DNA of 64,000 bases from NCBI RefSeq assembly GCF_042427585.1, contig NZ_JBHMFC010000022.1:39804-103803 (forward strand). Reading direction: 5' to 3'. The position numbers and the translations under genes are program-made. This DNA is from Pseudalgibacter ostreae (GTDB taxonomy: Bacteria > Bacteroidota > Bacteroidia > Flavobacteriales > Flavobacteriaceae). Under the pieces are notes generated by a model that saw only the letters and a program-made list of their open reading frames with translations, did no database searches and was not told where the DNA came from. Shown in pieces: positions 1-7,294 of this stretch; the first letter of the stretch is position 1; each line of letters begins with the position of its first letter.

Positions 1-2
1 AT

Positions 3-719
3 GAGGGGTCTTGTGCAGTGATGGAAATTACGATGACCGGCCCTGTGCTTCAATTTGAGTCTAGCACCAGTATTTGCATTTCAGGTGCCAATTTATCGCC
101 CAAGCTTAATCAGCAACCAGTGGTAATGAATAAGGAGGTTTCTGTTGTTAAAGGAGATGTTTTGTCTTTCGGTGTATTAAAGTTTGGATTTAGGTGTTAT
201 ATGGCCGTTTTAGATGGTTTTAAGATGGATGTCGTGATGCAGAGTCAGAGTATGTATAAAAACATAACGAACCAAAGTGTGGTTGCTAAAAACGATATGT
301 TGCCAATATCAAAATCCCAAAGGTTCTTGAGTAAAAAAAATGCCTTGCTTAAAATAGCGCCAGCGTATTTTGAAACAAGTCAGATAGATGTTTTTAAAGG
401 ACCAGAATTTAATCGGTTATCAAGAAAGCAAAAGGATTTGGTGTTTTCTAAAACATTTCAAATATCAAAAAATAACAACAGGATGGCTTATCAGCTTGAG
501 GGGTTCTTTGAAAATAGCTTACCGTCCATTATCACATCAGGTGTGCTTCCGGGTACGGTGCAACTAACGCCTTCTGGAGCGCTTATTGTTTTAATGCGCG
601 ACTGCCAGACTACAGGGGGGTATCCAAGAATTTTACAATTAAAAGAAAGTGCTAACAATGTGTTAGCTCAGAAATTTACAGGTCATGATGTTCACTTTAA
701 TCTTGTCGATGCTTATTGA
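3..719 (+). CDS. pxpC: 5-oxoprolinase subunit C (biotin-dependent carboxyltransferase family), 5' end cut by window
   Basis: The frame is open to the first base, so the N-terminus lies outside the window; the GTG at 18 is internal. The visible residues match the PxpC/KipA C-terminal half: an EITMTGP motif, then GANLSPKLN, KGDVLSFG, and further on SMYKNIT. PxpC works with PxpA and PxpB in ATP-dependent opening of 5-oxoproline to glutamate in the cytoplasm. A complete protein is usually about 280-330 residues and about 238 are visible. PxpA and PxpB would be expected just upstream of the window. It converges on deoC with a 14 bp gap. Family assignment is by recognition of conserved motifs; the identity of the partner genes cannot be checked here. 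Confidence 0.8.
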   Translation, partial: EGSCAVMEITMTGPVLQFESSTSICISGANLSPKLNQQPVVMNKEVSVVKGDVLSFGVLKFGFRCYMAVLDGFKMDVVMQSQSMYKNITNQSVVAKNDMLPISKSQRFLSKKNALLKIAPAYFETSQIDVFKGPEFNRLSRKQKDLVFSKTFQISKNNNRMAYQLEGFFENSLPSIITSGVLPGTVQLTPSGALIVLMRDCQTTGGYPRILQLKESANNVLAQKFTGHDVHFNLVDAY

Positions 720-733
720 GGTGTTGTGTTTCG

Positions 734-1453
734 TTATACCTTCTCAGTGGTTTTGGTGTTCTGGAGGGTTTCTATGTATTTTGTATAGATTTTAGTGTTT
801 CTAATTTGGCGGCTTTTATCTATGTTTTCAATTGTGGTAGAGGTGCTAATTCTGTCTGCTCCCGCATCGATATATTTTAAAGCTGTATCGTAATCGTCAA
901 TACCTCCTGAGGCGCAAATTTTAATCATATCTCGTACTGTTTTTTTTATAATTTTCACATCTGTAAAGGTGGCCCCACTTTTGGAAAACCCGCTTGAGGT
1001 CTTTATATAATCTACTTGGGCGTCCATGCAAATTTCACAAGCTTTTATAACTTCGTTTTTGTTTAATTCTGAAATTTCAATAATAACTTTCAAAGGGGTG
1101 TTTGCAATGGCCAATTTTACATCTACAATATCCTTAAGCACAGACACGTGATTTTGACTTTTTAAAAAACCTAAATTGATAACCATTTCTATTTCGTCTG
1201 CACCATCTTTTACCGCTTGAATGGCTTCGTAAACCTTAGAGGCTGTAGCTGTCGTGCCTAGGGGGAACCCTATGGTGCAGCATGTTTTAGTGGTCGAGCC
1301 TTCAAGTAGCTGTTTTACTAATGGAACAAAGGCGCTATTTATGCATACGGCGTTAAACATACTTGTTTTTGCTGTTTTGCAGAATTCAATAATCTCGCGT
1401 TCCGTTAGGCTTGGCTTTAATAAAGTAAAATCGATATAATGGGCTATGTTCAT
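734..1453 (-). CDS. deoC: Deoxyribose-phosphate aldolase homologue with altered active site
   Basis: A 239-residue class I aldolase of the DeoC family, which cleaves 2-deoxyribose-5-phosphate to glyceraldehyde-3-phosphate and acetaldehyde. The Schiff-base lysine is kept (K151 in YIKTSSGF). Two other active-site positions differ from the family. The Asp equivalent to E. coli D102 is Glu (E89, GADEIEMV). The Lys equivalent to E. coli K201, normally K-A-S/A-G-G, is Cys (C180, ICASGGI). The spacing 151 to 180 fits the usual distance between the two lysines. The phosphate-binding GTSS/GASS segment reads STSTT. The fold is secure; normal aldolase activity is not. It may be a specialised paralogue. 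Confidence 0.85.
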   Translation of the reverse strand: MNIAHYIDFTLLKPSLTEREIIEFCKTAKTSMFNAVCINSAFVPLVKQLLEGSTTKTCCTIGFPLGTTATASKVYEAIQAVKDGADEIEMVINLGFLKSQNHVSVLKDIVDVKLAIANTPLKVIIEISELNKNEVIKACEICMDAQVDYIKTSSGFSKSGATFTDVKIIKKTVRDMIKICASGGIDDYDTALKYIDAGADRISTSTTIENIDKSRQIRNTKIYTKYIETLQNTKTTEKV

Positions 1454-1666
1454 TATTGCAAGTAGGTTTTGTTTTTATGTTTTTTGTAAACACATGCATT
1501 CGGTTCTTAGGAGTTTGGGGCAATCCATAGAGAGTCAAATTTATGAATAGAAATGATATAATATGCTTATAAAGTGTTTTTTTAGATAAACAGCACTTGT
1601 TTTTTGGTTATTAATAATTTGTTTTGAAAACATTTCACTGTCATAAAGATTAAAAAAAAGCAATCC

Positions 1667-2077
1667 TTAAGAGCGTTTTGTCTCATGTTTTGCTGTTTTA
1701 CTTGATTTTTTTAAAATCTTTTGAACCCATAAAATAGCAGGAATTAAGGAATCAAAAATTTCATAAGGCTTATCATAAAACTGACGTTCGTATTCGGCAC
1801 TTTTTCGCATGCTTGCGGTTAAGGGGATTAAAGCAATAGCTAGCATGTTTGGAATTTTTTCTGTTTCTGAATATATTAAGGGGTTAACAGAGTATGATTT
1901 TACACGGTTTGAAATGTATACCATATCTCTGCTGCTAAAATGATCTTTTATAAAATGGTTTAATAGGTCATTGTGATGGGGCTCTATAACTACGCCTTCT
2001 TTTATTTGGTTGATGATGAACTCATCAAAAATAAATATTTCAGAATCTTTTAAATCAAAATATTTAATAATCCCCAT
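1667..2077 (-). CDS. Conserved small protein, STAS/SpoIIAA-like, paralogue of two others in the window
   Basis: 136 residues with no signal peptide or membrane segment. I do not recognise a named family, but it shares a clear pattern with the proteins at 23201-23635 and 23872-24291: a central YISNRVKSYSVNP block preceded by a hydrophobic strand and an IKEGVVIEPHH/HEGIHFD-type segment, and a C-terminal helix. The size and alternating strand/helix pattern suggest a SpoIIAA-like (STAS) fold; this is inference. The start is the first ATG, followed by the conserved IIKYFDLKDSEIFIFDEF segment. The last 20 residues are basic (Lys/Arg-rich). Confidence 0.65.
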   Translation of the reverse strand: MGIIKYFDLKDSEIFIFDEFIINQIKEGVVIEPHHNDLLNHFIKDHFSSRDMVYISNRVKSYSVNPLIYSETEKIPNMLAIALIPLTASMRKSAEYERQFYDKPYEIFDSLIPAILWVQKILKKSSKTAKHETKRS

Positions 2078-2130
2078 AGCTTGTTTTCTTATAAATATAG
2101 GAAAAAACTAGGGAGCATCCTATTATGGTC

Positions 2131-2190
2131 TAAAAAAAGGCAACGTTAATTTCTGCTCCCTCTTTGCGGGGGTAGAAATTAATGTTGCCT
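2131..2190 (-). terminator. Rho-independent terminator downstream of clpB
   Basis: A 17 bp stem with one mismatch (arms 2138-2154 and 2174-2190), followed on the minus strand by a run of seven U (2132-2138 complement). The loop contains C- and G-rich stretches that lengthen the stem. A copy of the loop-side heptamer's complement (GGGAGCA, 2111-2117, against TGCTCCC, 2154-2160) could form an alternative fold. Confidence 0.8.
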
Positions 2191-2237
2191 AGATTGTTGT
2201 GTTTTAGTGTTCTTTTTATCTAAATCCGAGCCTTAGC

Positions 2238-4844
2238 TTAATTCTTTTTCTCTATCAAATCGCCTTGGTTTCTAAAAACTAAAGTGTCATCAAATGCATC
2301 TAAGAGTATGATGCTATCTGAGTTTACTTTTCCAGCTAAAATTTCCTTACTCAAGGCATTTAAAACCTCTTTTTGGATAACTCGTTTTACAGGTCTTGCT
2401 CCGTATTCTGGATTGTATCCTTTTTTTGCTAAATAAGCCTTGGCTTCGGTTGTAGCATCGAAAGCGACCCCTTGCTGAGCAATCATTTTCGATATGCCCT
2501 TTAGTTGTAGCCCTACAATTTCAAGAATGTTTTCTTTGCTTAAGGGCGTGAACATAATTGTGTCGTCTATGCGGTTTAAAAACTCAGGACGCACGCTTTG
2601 TTTTAATAATGCTAACACGTCTACTTTTGCGCTTTCTATAGCGGAATCAATATCTTTTGTTGCATCAAAGCGGTCTTGGATGATATGGCTTCCGATATTA
2701 GAGGTCATAATGATTATAGTGTTCTTGAAATCGGCTATTCGTCCTTTGTTGTCTGTTAGGTGGCCTTCGTCCAAAACTTGCAATAAGATATTGAATGTGT
2801 CGGGGTGTGCTTTTTCAATTTCATCTAAAAGAACAACCGAGTAGGGTTTTCTGCGTACGGCTTCTGTTAGTTGGCCGCCTTCGTCATAGCCTACATATCC
2901 TGGAGGTGCGCCTACTAATCTGCTAACGGCATGGCGTTCTTGGTATTCGCTCATGTCTATACGGGTCATCGCGCTCTCGTCGTCAAAAAGATATTCGGCC
3001 AATGCTTTTGCGAGTTCGGTTTTACCTACCCCTGTGGTTCCAAGAAACAAAAAGGTACCTATGGGTTTTTGTGGGTTTTGCAATCCAGCGCGACTCCTTC
3101 TTACGGCGTCGCTTACGGCGGTGATGGCTTCTTCTTGTCCAACCACGCGTTTATGGAGTTGGTCTTCCAGTTTTAGTAACTTTTCACGTTCACTCTGCAG
3201 CATTTTGGTTACGGGGATCCCAGTCCATTTAGCCACAACTTCGGCAATATCGTCATAAGTTACCTCCTCTTTGATCAATGGGTTTTCGGAATGGGCCTGT
3301 AGTTGCGCCTGAAAGCCTTCGAGTTGTTCTTGTGCTTCTTTTATTTTGCCATAGCGCAGCTCTGCTACTTTCCCGTAATCACCTTCGCGCTCTGCTTTTT
3401 CAGCTTCAATTTTAAAATTCTCTATCGCCTGCTTGGTGTTTTGGATATTGTCCACAACTTCCTTCTCGCTTTTCCATTTGGCGTTTATCTCATTGCGTTC
3501 TTCTTTTATATTTGCAAGATCAGAACGTAGGGATTTTAGTTTGCTTTCATCCTTTTCGCGTTTAATGGCTTCAATTTCAATTTCCAGCTGCATAATTTTT
3601 CTATCCAGCACATCTAATTCTTCGGGTTTCGAGTTGATTTCCATACGCAGTTTTGAAGCTGCTTCGTCCATAAGATCGATAGCTTTATCGGGCAAAAAAC
3701 GGTTTGTAATGTAGCGTTGCGATAATTCTACGGCACCAATAATGGCCTCGTCTTTAATGCGGACTTTATGGTGGGTCTCATATTTTTCCTTGATACCACG
3801 AAGAATGGATATAGCGCTTTCTGTGTCGGGTTCGTTAACTACAACTTTTTGAAATCGACGCTCTAGAGCTTTGTCTTTTTCAAAATATTTTTGATACTCG
3901 TCCAAGGTAGTGGCTCCGATGGCACGCAATTCGCCACGTGCTAAAGCGGGTTTTAGGATGTTGGCGGCATCCATGGCGCCTTGTCCGCCACCAGCACCAA
4001 CCAAGGTGTGTATTTCATCGATAAACAAAACGATGTCGCCTTCGCTGGTTGTAACTTCCTTAATAACGGCCTTTAGGCGTTCTTCAAACTCGCCTTTATA
4101 TTTAGCCCCAGCAATAAGTGCTCCCATATCTAAAGCGAAAATTTGCTTGTTTTTAAGGTTCTCGGGGATGTCGCCATCAATAATACGATGCGCTAAGCCT
4201 TCTGCGATAGCGGTTTTTCCTGTGCCTGGCTCTCCAATTAAGATGGGGTTGTTTTTGGTTCTACGTGAAAGAATTTGAAGAATTCTTCTAATTTCTTCAT
4301 CACGACCAATAACGGGGTCTAATTTGCCGTCTTTAGCTAATTGGTTTAGATTTTTGGCGTACTTGTTTAGGGCGTTGTATGTCTCTTCTTGACTTTGAGA
4401 GGTGACGTTTTCACCTTGTCGCAATTCGTTAATGGCGGCTTGTAAGGTTTTTTCCGTAACGCCTTGGTCTTTTAGCATTTGTGCTATTTTGCTGTTTGAT
4501 TTGAATACTGCTAAAATAAGGTGTTCAATAGAGGTGTAGTCATCTTTCATTTTTTTTGCAATGATCGATGCTTCGTTTAGGGTTTTTCCTGCTTCTCGCG
4601 ATAACAAAAGTTCTCCTCCAGAAACTTTTGGGAAGTTCTCCAGTTGTTTGTCTACTGCTTGTTGTAATATGGCAATATTTACATTTAGCTTCTTTAGGAG
4701 AAATGGCAATACATTTTCGTCAACATCAAAGATGCCTTTAAAAATATGCTCGTTTTCAATTTGTTGTTGGCCCATGCCTTGCGCAATTTGTTGTGCTTGC
4801 TGTATGGCCTCTTGGGATTTTATTGTAAAATTATTTAAATTCAT
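2238..4844 (-). CDS. clpB: ATP-dependent disaggregase ClpB
   Basis: 868 residues, the usual ClpB length. Order: two Clp_N repeats (about 1-145), first AAA+ module with Walker A GEPGTGKT near residue 205, the long coiled-coil middle domain (about 400-530) that marks ClpB rather than ClpA/ClpC, and a second AAA+ module with GTTGVGKTELAK near 605 and a C-terminal D2-small domain. The ClpP-binding loop is not apparent, as expected. It resolubilises heat-aggregated proteins together with DnaK/DnaJ/GrpE in the cytoplasm. It stands alone with its own terminator at 2131-2190. I could not identify a clear heat-shock promoter in the roughly 250 bp upstream. Many apparent reading frames on the opposite strand are shadows of this gene. 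Confidence 0.97.
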   Translation of the reverse strand: MNLNNFTIKSQEAIQQAQQIAQGMGQQQIENEHIFKGIFDVDENVLPFLLKKLNVNIAILQQAVDKQLENFPKVSGGELLLSREAGKTLNEASIIAKKMKDDYTSIEHLILAVFKSNSKIAQMLKDQGVTEKTLQAAINELRQGENVTSQSQEETYNALNKYAKNLNQLAKDGKLDPVIGRDEEIRRILQILSRRTKNNPILIGEPGTGKTAIAEGLAHRIIDGDIPENLKNKQIFALDMGALIAGAKYKGEFEERLKAVIKEVTTSEGDIVLFIDEIHTLVGAGGGQGAMDAANILKPALARGELRAIGATTLDEYQKYFEKDKALERRFQKVVVNEPDTESAISILRGIKEKYETHHKVRIKDEAIIGAVELSQRYITNRFLPDKAIDLMDEAASKLRMEINSKPEELDVLDRKIMQLEIEIEAIKREKDESKLKSLRSDLANIKEERNEINAKWKSEKEVVDNIQNTKQAIENFKIEAEKAEREGDYGKVAELRYGKIKEAQEQLEGFQAQLQAHSENPLIKEEVTYDDIAEVVAKWTGIPVTKMLQSEREKLLKLEDQLHKRVVGQEEAITAVSDAVRRSRAGLQNPQKPIGTFLFLGTTGVGKTELAKALAEYLFDDESAMTRIDMSEYQERHAVSRLVGAPPGYVGYDEGGQLTEAVRRKPYSVVLLDEIEKAHPDTFNILLQVLDEGHLTDNKGRIADFKNTIIIMTSNIGSHIIQDRFDATKDIDSAIESAKVDVLALLKQSVRPEFLNRIDDTIMFTPLSKENILEIVGLQLKGISKMIAQQGVAFDATTEAKAYLAKKGYNPEYGARPVKRVIQKEVLNALSKEILAGKVNSDSIILLDAFDDTLVFRNQGDLIEKKN

Positions 4845-5096
4845 AGTTGTATATGTTTTTAGTGCTTTTTTTCTTTATAAATAGTGAAGAAAGCGCATGT
4901 GTGTTTTGGTATTATTATATTATAGATATAACTGTTATATTGTTTTACTTTTACACCAGGAATAAGTCAATAAGCTTACCGTTTTATTTAGTAAGACAAA
5001 ACGGCTGATTTTCTAAGGCTTGCGCTGACTTTTTGTCATCGTAAGGTCTGGCGATTATTCCGACTACTTAAAAGTAATGTTTAAAGTTATAGAATT

Positions 5097-5486
5097 ATGA
5101 GTTTTTTTAAAAAAATATTTACAGGTTCAACGGAGCAGAAAGAAGAAAAAGTAACACCTTGGATTGCTTTAACTGAAATAACGCAATTAGAGGATATAAA
5201 AGAAAAATCGAATACAAAACCCCAAATCATATTCAAGCATTCTACACGTTGTGGTATAAGCCGTATGGTAATGAACCAGTTTGTAGGGTATTATAATTTT
5301 ACCGAAGAAGAGTTGGATTTATATTATTTAGATTTATTGAATTACCGTGATATTTCAAATGAAATAGCGTCTAAATTTCAAATCCTTCACGAGTCACCAC
5401 AACTTTTAGTGATTAAAAGTGGGACTGTAGTGGCTTATGCCTCTCATGGACAAATTAATGAAATAGACTTAAGTCAATATGTTTAA
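5097..5486 (+). CDS. ytxJ: Bacillithiol-system monothiol protein, YtxJ family
   Basis: 129 residues with a thioredoxin-like fold of the YtxJ (DUF2847) family. The single redox Cys sits in KHSTRCGISRMV, the family's diagnostic block, followed by the cis-Pro region HESPQLLVI. Such proteins are proposed to reduce bacillithiolated targets (bacilliredoxin-like). bshA, for the first committed step of bacillithiol synthesis, is present at 53442, which agrees with bacillithiol being used in this cell. The gene converges on the acyltransferase at 5543. Start is the ATG preceding SFFKKIF; there is no signal peptide. Confidence 0.85.
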   Translation: MSFFKKIFTGSTEQKEEKVTPWIALTEITQLEDIKEKSNTKPQIIFKHSTRCGISRMVMNQFVGYYNFTEEELDLYYLDLLNYRDISNEIASKFQILHESPQLLVIKSGTVVAYASHGQINEIDLSQYV

Positions 5487-5542
5487 ATCTTGATTTTTTT
5501 CAGGTTTTAAAGGTATGGCGCTCATAATGATATGAGTGTTTG

Positions 5543-6412
5543 TTATGCGCGGTGTTTCCAGCGTTTATGAGTCCAGAAATAAAATTCGGGTGCATTTTCG
5601 ATTTGTTTTTCTACTTCCCGTAAAAACAAATCCGTAAGTTCATAGTCTTTGTAGTCTTTGGAGTTTTCGGCAAGGGTTATAATTTCACCTTCATAATAGC
5701 CGCGTTTTATTTTAGTGACCTTTAAGTATGCTGTGGTAAGATCTAATTTTTTAGCCAATCGCTCTGCGCCGGTAAAACACGGTACCTTGATGCCCATAAA
5801 GTGGCCCCAATATACCTCCTTGCTAAGTTTGGGCGATTGGTCGCTTAAAAAACCAATAATGCTTTTAACACCCTGTGCTTCATTTTGGTTAATGGCGTGT
5901 ATGGTTTCTTTTGTGCTGATTAAAGTGGTTTTAAATTTAGAACGAATATCCCTAACTAATTTATCGAAGTAGGGATTGGCCAATTTTTTATAGACCCCAA
6001 AACCTTTATAATTGATATGATTCTGTACTTCTATAGACCATTCCCAGCTCGCATAGTGCCCAAAAATCAATATAATGCTTTTGTTCAAGGATTCTAAGCG
6101 TTGGAGTTCCTCTGGATTTGTAATATTAAAGCGTTTTTGTAATTCCTTTTTAGAAATGCTCATGGTCTTGGCCATTTCTAAAAACATATCGCAAAGGTGT
6201 TTGTAGAATTTTTTCGTAATGAGGTTTCTTTCTTCCTCGGTTTTATTAGGGAAAACAGTTCTTAAGTTGCTTATAACCACTTTTTTTCTATAACCAACAA
6301 TATAATAGAGTACCACGTATAACCCATCCGAAATTAAATACAGAATCCGGAATGGGAGTATGGAAATAAGCCATAAAAATGGATAAACAAGAATATAAAC
6401 TAGAAATGGCAT
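5543..6412 (-). CDS. Lysophospholipid/lipid A acyltransferase (LpxL/HtrB family)
   Basis: 289 residues. One N-terminal hydrophobic segment (about 1-40, membrane anchor), then the HtrB/LpxL acyltransferase domain. The catalytic H(X4)D/E motif is seen as GHYASWEW around residue 118, followed by FLSDQSPK and VPCFTGAERLAKK, both typical of the family. It would add a secondary acyl chain to lipid A at the inner face of the inner membrane. Which acyl chain and position cannot be told. The gene is divergent from the rhomboid protease with a gap of about 60 bp, so promoters probably overlap. Confidence 0.88.
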   Translation of the reverse strand: MPFLVYILVYPFLWLISILPFRILYLISDGLYVVLYYIVGYRKKVVISNLRTVFPNKTEEERNLITKKFYKHLCDMFLEMAKTMSISKKELQKRFNITNPEELQRLESLNKSIILIFGHYASWEWSIEVQNHINYKGFGVYKKLANPYFDKLVRDIRSKFKTTLISTKETIHAINQNEAQGVKSIIGFLSDQSPKLSKEVYWGHFMGIKVPCFTGAERLAKKLDLTTAYLKVTKIKRGYYEGEIITLAENSKDYKDYELTDLFLREVEKQIENAPEFYFWTHKRWKHRA

Positions 6413-6473
6413 TAAATAACTTTAAATTTGCAACTGCAAATATATGTTAATTTGACTTTAAACAGAAGAAAGA

Positions 6474-7124
6474 ATGGGTGACTTAGATGTGATTACTATA
6501 ATAATTATTGCTGCAAACGTTATGTTGTCCTATAAGGGCTTTGGCGATTTTGTTTTTTTTGAGAAATACAAATTCCATGTTGGTGGAATTCAACGTGGCG
6601 AAAAAATTAGGTTGTTTAGTGCAGGATTTTTGCATATTGATACCCAGCACCTCTTGTTCAATATGCTTACGTTATACTTTTTCGCAGGTACAGTTATTGC
6701 TTATTTGGGCACCGTTGGTTTTTTGGTTGTGTATATGGCTAGTTTGGTTTTTGGTAATGTATTATCTTATTATTTTCATAAAAACGAATATAACTATACT
6801 GCTGTTGGTGCCAGCGGTGCTGTAGTAGGTGTTTTGTATTCCGCAATTTTATTGCAACCAGGCATGAGTCTGTATATGTTTTTTATTCCCATTCCAATTC
6901 CTGCCTATCTTTTTGGAATAGGCTATTTGTTATATTCTATTTATGGTATGAAAAAAAGAATAGGGAATATTGGGCACGATGCGCACTTTGGGGGGGCTAT
7001 AGGCGGATATGTGATAACTCTTGTGCTGTTTCCTGTATTGTTTCAAACCAATTTATTGATGGTAGGATTATTGGCTATTCCTATTGTGCTGTTAATTGTT
7101 TTAAAAAAAACGGGGAAATTATAA
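6474..7124 (+). CDS. Rhomboid-family intramembrane serine protease
   Basis: 216 residues with six predicted membrane helices and little else, the basic rhomboid core. The catalytic Ser is S114 in VGASGAVVG (GxSG). The catalytic His is H171 in AHFGGAIGG, with the typical small residues after it on the last helix. The L1-loop HIDTQHLLFNM segment near residue 55 carries the conserved His/Asn positions. It cleaves membrane-anchored proteins within or near the bilayer; the substrate is unknown. In Flavobacteriia rhomboids of this class are ordinary chromosomal genes. Start is the ATG that gives a short cytosolic lead into the first helix. Confidence 0.93.
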   Translation: MGDLDVITIIIIAANVMLSYKGFGDFVFFEKYKFHVGGIQRGEKIRLFSAGFLHIDTQHLLFNMLTLYFFAGTVIAYLGTVGFLVVYMASLVFGNVLSYYFHKNEYNYTAVGASGAVVGVLYSAILLQPGMSLYMFFIPIPIPAYLFGIGYLLYSIYGMKKRIGNIGHDAHFGGAIGGYVITLVLFPVLFQTNLLMVGLLAIPIVLLIVLKKTGKL

Positions 7125-7294
7125 AGCCTGATAATCTTGAATGCTTTTCTTAAACTAAAATTGGCATAACTATTGAAATTGTAGAGTAGATGAACATCTT
7201 GGTTTTTGTATAAAATATTGATGCTCAGTTTTTTAAATGTTAAACTTGATAAATAGTCAATTTGTGTTAATGACACATTGACCTAAATACATAT

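Noticed and set aside
2494..4884. Several antisense reading frames over clpB
   Set aside because: Shadows of a highly conserved gene; no family matches and poor codon patterns.
7043..7276. 77-codon minus-strand reading frame at the rhomboid-lon gap
   Set aside because: Overlaps the rhomboid 3' end and the putative lon control region; composition is that of A+T-rich non-coding DNA.
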